A DNA stretch of 8,001 nucleotides from Roseimaritima sp. (GTDB taxonomy: Bacteria > Planctomycetota > Planctomycetia > Pirellulales > Pirellulaceae): the NCBI GenBank assembly GCA_007124075.1, contig SLFV01000517.1, positions 1-8,001 on the forward strand. Reading direction: 5' to 3'. The notes under the pieces are model-generated. The model was not told where the DNA came from and searched no databases. It saw only the letters and a program-made list of their open reading frames with translations. Of this stretch, positions 1-6,458 are shown piece by piece. The translations under genes and the position numbers were made by a program. Positions within the stretch are counted from its first letter, which is position 1; each line of letters starts with the position of its first letter.

Positions 1-359
1 GCTAGAACGAATAGAATCATTCCAAAGGTGCTGGGCGTGTCCAGCCCCAAGGGCATGGCGGTTATGTCGTTGCGTCCGGTCCGTTTGGCTAATCGAAAAG
101 CAATCCAGAAAAATGCTAAGTCGCCCAGCAGGACTCCCATTGCGGTCCCGGGAACCATGGCTTTGACCACAAAATCGCTCGGCAATCCGAACCCTGCCAA
201 CAGGCTGACCATCAGGATCAGCCCCGCAACATTGTCCAGCATCAGCCCGAAGAAGGCGTTGACGTCTCCCGGTCCAGCCCACTGGTAGCAATGCCTAGGC
301 ACCCGGAGGGATGAACCGTTGCCGGTACCTTGGCCGGTCGGGAACATGTTTTCAGACAT
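1..359 (-). CDS. NCS2-type (xanthine/uracil-like) permease, N-terminal part, cut by the window edge
   Basis: The minus strand reads open from an ATG at 359 to the first base, giving 119 codons with no stop. The protein is an integral inner-membrane transporter; the family moves nucleobases or related anions with protons, but the substrate cannot be read from this fragment. After a polar head (residues 1-27) comes WAGPGDVNAFFGLMLDN, a hydrophobic segment at about 36-60, a second at about 70-91, and the block TAMPLGLDTPSTFG (about 100-113) leading into a third. The GDVNAFFGLM and TAMPLGLDTPST blocks are what I recognise from bacterial permeases annotated as xanthine/uracil/vitamin C permeases. 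A Shine-Dalgarno AAGGGA (368-373) sits 8 nt before the ATG and supports this start; Met5 is a weaker alternative. The C-terminal three quarters or so lie outside the window. Family confidence is good, substrate unknown. Confidence 0.8.
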   Translation of the reverse strand, partial: MSENMFPTGQGTGNGSSLRVPRHCYQWAGPGDVNAFFGLMLDNVAGLILMVSLLAGFGLPSDFVVKAMVPGTAMGVLLGDLAFFWIAFRLAKRTGRNDITAMPLGLDTPSTFGMILFVL

Positions 360-682
360 ATTGCTTTTCCCTTGTCCTCAGCACCTGAATGCGAGCGGCA
401 GATACCAGCTTGCCCCGTCCCACGCAGCCGGTTTAGCCAAGAAAGCCAACCATTGGATTCGACGGCTCTAAGCTGCCGCTTTTCTAGCAACTTGTCAACG
501 GTCTGGCGAAGAAAACAAACCGTTCGGAGGACCGCAGACTCGCTACAAATAGGACGATCGACAAGATGGCGTGCTGCCGGCAATACATTGGTAACCTCAA
601 TTCTTGGAATCCAACGGTGATGACCTAGGCTGGAATGAGGAAACGGTCAAAAATAATTTCCGAAAATTTGTGGAGCATTCCC
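360..682. other. Divergent intergenic region between permease and Cys-rich protein genes
   Basis: This 323-nt gap should hold the promoters of both flanking genes, which are transcribed away from each other. I see no convincing -35/-10 pair on either strand and no believable gene. The only structure is AGCGGCAG at 394-401 matched by CTGCCGCT at 473-480 (8-bp inverted repeat). The left arm belongs to a 14-bp string that recurs in the palindromic element near 4600. The plus-strand gene's ribosome binding site GGAG is at 672-675. Confidence 0.5.
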
Positions 683-1318
683 ATGAACCATCTTCGACAT
701 CTGCTGTTCGTCGCTACCATCTTCAGCCTGCCCCTTTTCGGTAAGGCGACCGCAGTGGAGGAACTAGCCGCACCGACAAACGCGATTCCCGACTTGGACT
801 CGCTAGACGCAGTACCACTCACCCCGGCCGACGCGGAGCAGCAACCCCTTGATCTGGAGGGTACTCCCGTTTCACCGTACGACGTCGTGCCGTTTGAAGA
901 CGATCCCGCAATCAATGCCTATCGCGGTCACCATGTCCCATTCAGCGATCCGTACCACGGTGGATTTGATCCGTATCACGTCAACCGTCCCGATGCGTTT
1001 GACAGCCGATACGCCAACGGGCACGACCGCTGCACCACCCCCAAGGTCAAGTACTGGAACCATCCCCTGCTGGCAAAGCAGTATTGTCGATGCGATTGTG
1101 GGCAAACCGTCGAAACGCTTCTTCCCGTTCCGTGTCAATGCTGCCCCGTGATGGTCAAAGTGTGTGTCCCGGTCTGCTGTGTCGGTGCCCCAACATGTGA
1201 TGTGAATACCGACCTCCTGGGACGAAAGGTCTACCTCTTCCAATGGCCATGCGGTTACCTGGTCAAAATTGTGGATCGGCACAGCGGTACGCTGGTTGTT
1301 CACACCTACAACGCGTAG
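683..1318 (+). CDS. Cys-rich exported protein of unknown function
   Basis: A 211-residue protein I cannot assign to a named family. The start is the ATG at 683: GGAG at 672-675 lies 7 nt upstream, and the protein then opens with a clean signal peptide, MNHLRHLLFVATIFSLPLFG, with an A-T-A cleavage site at about residues 22-24. An upstream ATG at 635 would bury that signal behind 16 charged residues and is less likely. The mature part has an acidic, Pro/Asp-rich stretch (about 25-75), a His/Tyr/Asp-rich segment with DPYHGGFDPYH (about 89-99), and then 12 cysteines clustered in the last half, including CRCDC, CQCC and CVPVCC. The protein probably acts outside the cytoplasm, with the cysteines forming disulfides or binding metal; that role is inference. 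It stands alone on its strand and converges on the LarA-like gene. Confidence 0.75.
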   Translation: MNHLRHLLFVATIFSLPLFGKATAVEELAAPTNAIPDLDSLDAVPLTPADAEQQPLDLEGTPVSPYDVVPFEDDPAINAYRGHHVPFSDPYHGGFDPYHVNRPDAFDSRYANGHDRCTTPKVKYWNHPLLAKQYCRCDCGQTVETLLPVPCQCCPVMVKVCVPVCCVGAPTCDVNTDLLGRKVYLFQWPCGYLVKIVDRHSGTLVVHTYNA

Positions 1319-1416
1319 GCTTGGCTGCCAGAAGTGGACCGACGGAGCAAGGCGAACCGCACAATGCAGAACTAACTCCTCCGGCCTCTCGCGGCAACAT
1401 GGGCCGGCAGAGAGAT

Positions 1417-2700
1417 TCACGCTGTCGGCTCGTCCAATCGGCTCCCGGTGAGGTTCCCATTGCTATCAAATTGGATTTCTTCCGCGGGGCCTAGCACGGT
1501 CCAACCGCTCGGGCCTATCCCACCATCCAGCAACGATTCTGATATCAGCATTTCGGCCAGGTCAAGCGTCCTGCGGATTCGCACCACGCGGGCTTGGTGA
1601 TAGTTTTCCACTGGCAGCATTTTTAATAAACATTCAATCGCCTCACGATCGGATTCCACTGCGATCGGCAGTTTCGCGGATTGCGGCGTCAGTGAGGTCA
1701 AAGAATTGATGTTCGTAATCCGGCGATCGGTTTTTTCGATCAAACGGTTGGTCGTCAGATCCGCCAGTCCGATCCCCACCGCGTTTCCGTGCGACTGAGG
1801 GGTCAAGTCACGTACGAAAATCCTGTGGATATGGGTCGCGGTACCCTCCGGAACCGCCAGTAGGCTGCTGTAGCCGTGAACGCTGCGGAAAATCACATTA
1901 GGGTCCATTCCCGACCCGCTGATGTTTTTTCCCATCCAGTCAATGATCAGCAAATCGACAACTCGAAAGGGGAGCACCGGTAGCAATCGCCGCGCCTCCT
2001 CCAGTAGTTGGTTTTCGGCGATCTCCATCTCGTCTCGCCGAACGCCAACCAGTTTGGCGGTCTGATGGTCGATGTTTTCAAGGATCCCGATTCCCCCCAG
2101 TACCGGGGAGTTGCGGATCACGACTCCGGCCATGGCCCGAATCACTCGCTCGTAACCGTACTGCGTTGCGGCCAGATGCATCGCCGCCGCTCCCTTACGC
2201 TTTCCCAGCCCGATTACGCACATCTTCAGTAGACCGCTGCCCAATGTCCCGACAAAGTCGGTATGCGGCTTGATTCGATTAACCAGCAAGATTCCATCTG
2301 CTTGCAACGCGGACAAAGCACAATAAACCGGCACCCCGTCATCGGTCGCACCAACCTGCCGAACGTCCATCGAACTGTCGATCATCACCCCCATCGACTC
2401 CTCCGTGATTCCGTAATCCGCCAGAATTTGCTGCTGCCCTGTCGCTACCGCCCCACCGTGGCTACCCATCGCGGGGAGGATGAACGGCGTTGCTCCAGCG
2501 GCCAAAACTTGATCTACAACGCCCCTGACAATGCGATCAATGTTGCTAATCCCGCGGCTCCCCACCCCGATCGCAACACGACCGCCAACCGGTAACAGGC
2601 TTCGCAAACCAGCAAACGCTTCCTCGATCGCACCATCGATTTGGATCGCTGGCAAATTGGGTAGATTTAGGCGAATCGGTAACATCCGCGGCAGATGCAT
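1417..2700 (-). CDS. LarA-like nickel-pincer racemase/epimerase homologue (lactate racemase domain protein)
   Basis: A 427-residue protein of the lactate racemase (LarA) superfamily. Characterised members use a nickel-pincer nucleotide cofactor to racemise or epimerise 2-hydroxyacids in the cytoplasm; the substrate here is unknown. GSHGGA (residues 79-84) matches the GTHRP-type catalytic His loop. NRIKPHTDF (141-149) supplies a second His (H146), and GSGLLKMCVIGLGKRKGAAAMH (154-175) supplies K159 and H175. The 16-residue spacing of K159 and H175 equals that of the cofactor-binding Lys184 and nickel-binding His200 of Lactobacillus LarA; this mapping is by eye. The ATG at 2700 follows AAGGGA (2706-2711) by 5 nt. 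It lies 38 nt downstream of the UDG gene on the same strand, so the two are probably cotranscribed. No cofactor synthesis genes (larB, larC, larE) are in view. Subgroup is undetermined. Confidence 0.8.
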   Translation of the reverse strand: MHLPRMLPIRLNLPNLPAIQIDGAIEEAFAGLRSLLPVGGRVAIGVGSRGISNIDRIVRGVVDQVLAAGATPFILPAMGSHGGAVATGQQQILADYGITEESMGVMIDSSMDVRQVGATDDGVPVYCALSALQADGILLVNRIKPHTDFVGTLGSGLLKMCVIGLGKRKGAAAMHLAATQYGYERVIRAMAGVVIRNSPVLGGIGILENIDHQTAKLVGVRRDEMEIAENQLLEEARRLLPVLPFRVVDLLIIDWMGKNISGSGMDPNVIFRSVHGYSSLLAVPEGTATHIHRIFVRDLTPQSHGNAVGIGLADLTTNRLIEKTDRRITNINSLTSLTPQSAKLPIAVESDREAIECLLKMLPVENYHQARVVRIRRTLDLAEMLISESLLDGGIGPSGWTVLGPAEEIQFDSNGNLTGSRLDEPTA

Positions 2701-2738
2701 GTGTTTCCCTTCCCCTCACTGTGTACTGCACGTTCCAA

Positions 2739-3662
2739 TCACAAGATCACGCCCTGGTCGGCCATCAACATCCGCAGATCATCCCAAGCAAAACGCTTGG
2801 CTTTGGGTTCCCGCAGGAGGTACGAAGGGTGATACGTAACCACCACCTTGCTGTTTCGGTAAACGTGAAATCGACCGCGCAATTGCCCAACCGAAGCTTT
2901 CGAATTCAGCAACGTGTGCGCCGCAACCGCCCCCAAGCAAACAATGTACTCGGGGTGAATCAGTTCTAGTTGGGTCTCGAAAAAATGCCGACAGTTTCCC
3001 AGTTCATCGCGATCTGGATTGCGATTATGCGGCGGCCGACACTTTACCGTGTTCAAAATGTATACCTCTTCGCGAGCCAACCGGCAGGCTTGAATCATGC
3101 GAGTCAAGAGCTCTCCCGATCTCCCGACAAAGGGACGCCCCTGTCGATCTTCATCAGCTCCCGGGGCTTCGCCAAAGAAACAGACTTTAGCGGCTAAATC
3201 ACCTTCACCAAAAACGGTCTGCGTGCGCGATTGCACCAGCCCGGGACAAGCCGTACAACCTGCCACTTCCGCTGCCAAACGGCACATCCGCCGTTGCCGA
3301 TCTGCCAGTGGCAATGCCTCCGGGTAGGGGTTGCTCGATTCCAAAAGCTCGCTGCCCAGTGAAGATGGTTCCCGATTTGGTGAGGCGGATTCCACCGATG
3401 GCGGGGCACCCGTCGCCGACGACGAAGGTCGTGGCCCGGAGGCCATTGTCCGTGAATCGGGGGAGATAAGCTCTGGTCGTTGCGTATGTTCGTGTAGCCA
3501 AACCTTACCTGCCTCAGGGTCGCCAACGGGCAAAAACTCAATACCCAGGCGATGCAATTGCTGTGTGGTCGCTGACAATCCTGCGATCGCTTCGGAGAGC
3601 GATAGCAAATGAGATTCTGTTTCGTGTGACAAATCAAATGACTCGCGATTCGCTTGTTGCAA
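2739..3662 (-). CDS. Uracil-DNA glycosylase, family 4 (iron-sulfur type)
   Basis: A base-excision repair enzyme that removes uracil from DNA. The catalytic domain covers about residues 125-307. GEAPGADED (164-172) followed by GRPFVGRSG is the family-4 water-activating motif, NTVKCRPP (204-211) the second conserved block, and HPSYLLR (278-284) the C-terminal DNA-binding motif. Four cysteines, C136-x2-C139 and C208-x15-C224, have the spacing expected for the 4Fe-4S cluster. The first 120 or so residues are a variable Ser/Pro-rich extension opening with a probable amphipathic helix ([24 protein letters not shown]), which many family-4 enzymes carry. The start is a TTG with no clear Shine-Dalgarno; an in-frame stop at 3690-3692 rules out anything much longer, and there is no ATG before codon 73. 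It is the upstream member of a likely two-gene unit with the LarA-like gene. Confidence 0.92.
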   Translation of the reverse strand: MQQANRESFDLSHETESHLLSLSEAIAGLSATTQQLHRLGIEFLPVGDPEAGKVWLHEHTQRPELISPDSRTMASGPRPSSSATGAPPSVESASPNREPSSLGSELLESSNPYPEALPLADRQRRMCRLAAEVAGCTACPGLVQSRTQTVFGEGDLAAKVCFFGEAPGADEDRQGRPFVGRSGELLTRMIQACRLAREEVYILNTVKCRPPHNRNPDRDELGNCRHFFETQLELIHPEYIVCLGAVAAHTLLNSKASVGQLRGRFHVYRNSKVVVTYHPSYLLREPKAKRFAWDDLRMLMADQGVIL

Positions 3663-3993
3663 ACGATGGTCAGTGGGGCAGCAACTTTGTCAAAAATCCA
3701 GCCGGCGCTCAGCCACAGCAGATCCAGCTACATGCAGGCTTTCCCGGAAACTACGTGACGCTAAATCCTAAGGACTCGTTCAGTGACCAGTCGGGCCGCA
3801 GGTCCTGTCTTCTAGCTGAATTTAACGGAGTTTAGCGGAGCAATCGCCCACAAGTCAAACGTCCGCCCTCCTTCGGCCATCTTCCCGCCCCTTCTAAAGT
3901 CCGCCGCTTCAGGCTATCCTGATCATTGTCGGTTAGCTATAAAGTCTCACAGCAAATACACACATTCATCCATTCATTGAAGGATAAAAAGCC
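3663..3993. other. Intergenic region between UDG and bacterioferritin-like genes
   Basis: A 331-nt divergent gap that should hold promoters for both neighbours. The open frame crossing its left part on the plus strand looks like a shadow. Near the right end TATAAA (3938-3943) could be a -10 box for the ferritin-like gene, but a good -35 is missing (TATCCT at 3915-3920 is the hexamer at 17-bp spacing). There is a short tandem repeat, TTTAACGGAG then TTTAGCGGAG, at 3821-3840. GAAGGAT at 3979-3985 is a strong ribosome binding site 8 nt before the ATG at 3994. Confidence 0.45.
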
Positions 3994-4449
3994 ATGGATA
4001 ATACTGCAATAATCGCCGAACTGAACGAAATCCTGAAGCACGAGTGGACTGGCGTCGCCCAGTATGCTCAGGCCAGTTTCATCATCGAGGGCGTTTGGAG
4101 AGAAGTGTACGCTAGCCATTTCCTAGGGGATGCCAAGGAGTCGTTCAAGCATGCTCAGTTGATCGGAGAAAAGATTGTTGCACTGGGTGGGGTCCCCGTT
4201 GCGACGCGTAACGAGATTAAGCAATCGCGTGAACTGCAGGAGGTGCTGCAGTTCAGTCTCGAGTTCGAAGAGAAAGCGGTCGCGATGTATACGAAGGTGA
4301 TCGAGATGGCTGAGGGGAATCGCCCGCTGGTGGTATTTTTGGAGGATATTTTGAAGGAGGAGCAGGAGGGAGTTGACGAGTACACAAAATTGCTTCGTCA
4401 ATCCCCCGCAAAGCAGTCATCCGCTGACACCAGTTCGAAGGTCGGTTAG
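3994..4449 (+). CDS. Bacterioferritin-like four-helix protein with altered di-iron site
   Basis: A 151-residue cytoplasmic protein of the ferritin superfamily, nearest to bacterioferritin (usual length about 155-160). Helix A carries LKHEWTGVAQY (14-24), helix B FKHAQLIGEKIVALGGVP (51-68), helix C FSLEFEEKAV (87-96), helix D ILKEEQEGVDEY (119-130). Aligned by eye to E. coli Bfr, ligands E18, H54, E94 and E127 are kept as E17, H53, E90 and E123. The E51 position is Ser50 (a Glu sits one residue earlier) and the H130 position is Gly126. The haem-ligand Met52 is Phe51, so haem binding is unlikely. The C-terminal tail (136-151) is Ser/Lys-rich and low in complexity. Normal family members store iron by oxidising Fe(II); whether this one does is doubtful from the ligands. 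The start is set by GAAGGAT at 3979-3985. Monocistronic as far as visible. Confidence 0.85.
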   Translation: MDNTAIIAELNEILKHEWTGVAQYAQASFIIEGVWREVYASHFLGDAKESFKHAQLIGEKIVALGGVPVATRNEIKQSRELQEVLQFSLEFEEKAVAMYTKVIEMAEGNRPLVVFLEDILKEEQEGVDEYTKLLRQSPAKQSSADTSSKVG

Positions 4450-4600
4450 TTCCCTCAGGTTTCTTTAATCCCATCCAAAAGAGACGTTTTCCCGCTGCCA
4501 TTTCTACAGTTGGCAACGCCTCGTGATCAAGCAGCCTATCGCTTAACGAACGCTCAGTCCCGCCGTTGCTACCGGAACGAGTACGAAGGGACATCTTCTG

Positions 4601-4728
4601 TAAGGCGAGCGGCAGATAAAAATTGAACTCCGTTTTTAGCAGGATGGGGCTTCCAAGCCCGTCCCGCGATTAACGGACGGCCTCGGAAGCCCGTCCTACA
4701 ACGGCATTTTTTTCCGCCGCTCGCCTAA
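4601..4728. repeat. Nested palindromic repeat element (REP/MITE-like)
   Basis: The outer arms are AGGCGAGCGGC at 4603-4613 and its exact reverse complement at 4716-4726. They are followed inward by an A-rich tract on the left and a T-rich tract on the right, so pairing continues imperfectly. The inner arms are 4641-4664 (AGGATGGGGCTTCCAAGCCC then GTCC) and 4675-4698, whose reverse complement reads TAGGACGGGCTTCCGAGGCC then GTCC. A loop of 10 nt, 4665-4674, separates them. The GGCTTCC.AGCCCGTCC core looks like a dispersed intergenic repeat rather than unique sequence. It could also act as a terminator for the ferritin-like gene, since the inner hairpin is followed by seven T at 4707-4713. No coding capacity. 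Confidence 0.7.
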
Positions 4729-4832
4729 CAAGTGTCTGTATGCCTTTTCTTTACCCCCAACCCACGTAAGGGGGGGTGTCAGTTTGATAGGCGGACCGGA
4801 AAAATAACAGTCATGAACGATGTCATTAGGAC

Positions 4833-4861
4833 TTGGAAGGCGATCCTATTTCGCCTAAACT
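4833..4861 (+). promoter_or_regulatory. Candidate promoter of tRNA-Arg
   Basis: TTGGAA (4833-4838) and TAAACT (4856-4861) are separated by 17 bp and would start transcription a few bases before the tRNA at 4874. Each hexamer matches the housekeeping sigma consensus at 4 of 6 positions. The spacer includes most of a perfect 6-bp inverted repeat, AGGCGA/TCGCCT. Confidence 0.45.
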
Positions 4862-4873
4862 CTTCGAAATCAA

Positions 4874-4947
4874 GCCTCCGTAGCTCAACTGGATAGAGCA
4901 CTGGTCTTCGGAACCAGGGGTTACAGGTTCGAATCCTGTCGGGGGTA
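4874..4947 (+). tRNA. tRNA-Arg (anticodon TCG)
   Basis: The 74-nt cloverleaf folds fully. The acceptor is GCCTCCG with CGGGGGT, the D stem GCTC/GAGC, the anticodon stem CTGGT/ACCAG around loop CTTCGGA, the variable loop 5 nt, and the T arm ACAGG-TTCGAAT-CCTGT, with discriminator A. The loop gives anticodon TCG, which reads the Arg codon CGA. CCA is not encoded. Two acceptor pairs are G-U wobbles, G1-U72 and U4-G69; a wobble at 1-72 is unusual. The gene is directly followed by an integrase gene pointing away from it, so its 3' end is a likely attachment site. Confidence 0.95.
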
Positions 4948-5080
4948 TTGAGTCACTTTTACCGTAATTTACAGGCCAGAACGCACTTTAGCGTTACCAC
5001 CATTTTGGTGTGCGGCCCCGTTTCAAGTCCGATTCCATACTGAAAAACTCAGTTTGGAGTCACAACGGGAGCATTCGAAA
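4948..5080. other. tRNA-integrase spacer with possible integrase-binding sites
   Basis: This short spacer has GAGTCAC twice (4950-4956, just after the tRNA, and 5057-5063, just before the integrase start). It also has two small hairpins: ACGC/GCGT at 4981-4994 and CACCA-TTT-TGGTG at 4998-5010. In tRNA-targeted islands this is where the attachment site and recombinase arm sites lie, but these repeats are short enough to be chance. GGGAG at 5067-5071 is the integrase ribosome binding site. Confidence 0.3.
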
Positions 5081-6337
5081 ATGGGTAGGCCAAGAGCCAA
5101 GGTTCCGACGCGCCAGTATCACATCAGCGGCCAGTCAGTGGTCCGAATTGCCGGGCGTGACATTTATCTCGGGCCGCATGATTCCCCCGAGGCAATCGCA
5201 CGCTATGCCGTCTTGATCGGCATCTACCAGGCCAATGGGCTGGCATTGCCGGAAGGGTTCGACGCGGCATCATTGGACATGCAAGCCGCGGCGATGTTGG
5301 GTCAGCTATCCCCCCAGGCGGTGGAGTCCGAGCAAGCAAGGCAACCGAAATTGGTTCGGCACGTCGCCGCGACATATCGAGAACACGCCAAGACACGTTA
5401 CGCCGAAAACCCGACCGAAATTCACCGGGTGAATGGAATCTGCGACGATATCGAAAAGGCCGACGGCGATGTTTTGGCCACCGAATACGGCCCGCTACGG
5501 TTGCAGGCCCAACGGCAAAGGTGGGTCGATTCAGGGAAGGCCCGAGTTTACGTCAATCGATTGACTAACACTGTAAAGCGTATCTGGAAATATGCTGTAT
5601 CTCAGGAGTTGGTCGAATCGAGTTGTTGGGAGCGACTGCGAAGTGTTGACTCATTGCGAGCCGGTCAAACAACTGCCCCGGAAACCGAACCCGTCTTGCC
5701 CGCGAATCTCGAACACGTTCGCAAGACGGCCGAACATCTTTCCCCGGTGGTCAAGGCGATGATGCGGGTACAGGTGGCAACCGGGATGCGTCCGAGCGAA
5801 GTATGCCGGATGCGGCCGTGTGAAATCGATCGAAGTGGCGAAGTGTGGGTCTACCGGCCCAAGCGACACAAGACAGCCAGGAAGGGAAAAATCAAGGCGG
5901 TGCCGATAATAGGGGACGCCCGCGAAGCGATCACAGACTACATGAATCGCGACCCCGATGCGTTTTGTTTTTCGCCTCGTGAATCGATAGCGTGGACCAG
6001 GGCGCGACGAACCGCCGAACGAGTGGCCCCGCTATCGTGCGGAAACAAGCCAGGCACCAATCGAAAGGCTAGGCCGGCCAAGGAGCCAGGCGATTGCTAC
6101 AACCACGGGAGTTATCGCCAGACGATCCAAAGGGCCGCAAAGGCCGCGGGGGTGCCTAAATGGAATCCGTACCAACTGCGACACTTGGCCGCGACAGCAA
6201 TCCGTGAGGCGCTGGGCGTGGAAGCCGCACAGGCCGCACTAGGTCACAGCCACGCAGCGATGAGCAACCCCGACTTGGATCCAACCGCTCTGGAGACGCC
6301 TATATGCGACGCAAGTCTCTTACCTGCAACCATTTAA
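5081..6337 (+). pseudogene. Tyrosine recombinase/integrase, C-terminus replaced, catalytic Tyr missing
   Basis: A 418-residue phage-type integrase of the form common in planctomycetes. The start at ATG 5081 is set by GGGAG 9 nt upstream and the MGRPRAKVP opening; a TTG at 5054 would add nine residues. The N-terminal part (1-85) is basic then Ala-rich, the core-binding domain is about 90-195, and the catalytic domain runs from about 205. Catalytic residues visible are R237 (TGMRPSEV), a Lys at about 264-270 (HKTARKGK), R367 (YQLRH, with Tyr364 where many recombinases have His) and H389 (LGHS). The nucleophilic Tyr should follow H389 by about nine residues. Instead the family-like sequence stops after HAAMS (395) and an unrelated 23-residue tail ends the protein. 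The other two frames do not restore a recognisable tail. It probably once moved the island inserted at the tRNA and is now inactive. Confidence 0.85.
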
Positions 6338-6373
6338 CAATCATAACGCGCGAGTCTTTCCGGCAAATGCCAC

Positions 6374-6406
6374 TTGCTTTTTGTTTCACATATGCAACAA
6401 TAATAC
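6374..6406 (+). promoter_or_regulatory. Candidate operator/promoter of the HTH-Fic operon
   Basis: TTGTTTCA (6381-6388) and TGCAACAA (6393-6400) form an inverted repeat with one mismatch in eight and a CATA spacer. It is flanked by TTGCTT (6374-6379) and an A/T-rich TAATAC (6401-6406). A repressor bound here would block transcription into the HTH gene, whose ATG is about 55 nt further on. Spacing between the two boxes is 21 bp, longer than ideal, so the exact promoter is uncertain. Confidence 0.4.
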
Positions 6407-6458
6407 GCAGGTCCGTGCTTTCGGTTTCTCATTTGAAGTCCCTTTCAATTGTTCACCC

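Larger units (their letters stand above)
4450..4873. other. Gene-free region with palindromic element and tRNA promoter
   Basis: No believable gene in 424 nt. It holds a nested palindromic repeat (about 4601-4728), a GC hairpin ACCCCC/GGGGGT (4753-4758 with 4772-4777), a perfect 6-bp stem AGGCGA/TCGCCT (4838-4843 with 4851-4856) and a candidate promoter for the tRNA. The first 150 nt (4450-4600) show nothing beyond a short GCCA/TGGC hairpin. Confidence 0.5.

Noticed and set aside
242..620. Open frames of about 100 codons on both strands (242-583 minus, 330-620 plus).
   Set aside because: They overlap the permease start and the promoter gap, have no recognisable domain or ribosome binding site, and the permease frame explains 1-359.
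1381..1407. CCGGCC...GGCCGG hairpin between the convergent genes as a terminator.
   Set aside because: The stem is six pairs with a 15-nt loop and no T run on either side.
872..1420. 182-codon minus-strand frame opposite the Cys-rich protein.
   Set aside because: The plus strand has a ribosome binding site, a signal peptide and an ordered Cys pattern; the opposite frame is a shadow of it.
3563..3835. 90-codon plus-strand frame crossing the UDG start.
   Set aside because: Antisense to the UDG N-terminus, then low-complexity intergenic sequence; no ribosome binding site.
3821..3840. Tandem 10-mers TTTAACGGAG/TTTAGCGGAG.
   Set aside because: Only two units with one mismatch; no further copies in the gap, so chance or a minor duplication.
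4253..4594. 113-codon minus-strand frame over the end of the ferritin-like gene.
   Set aside because: Overlaps a clear ferritin-family gene, no family features.
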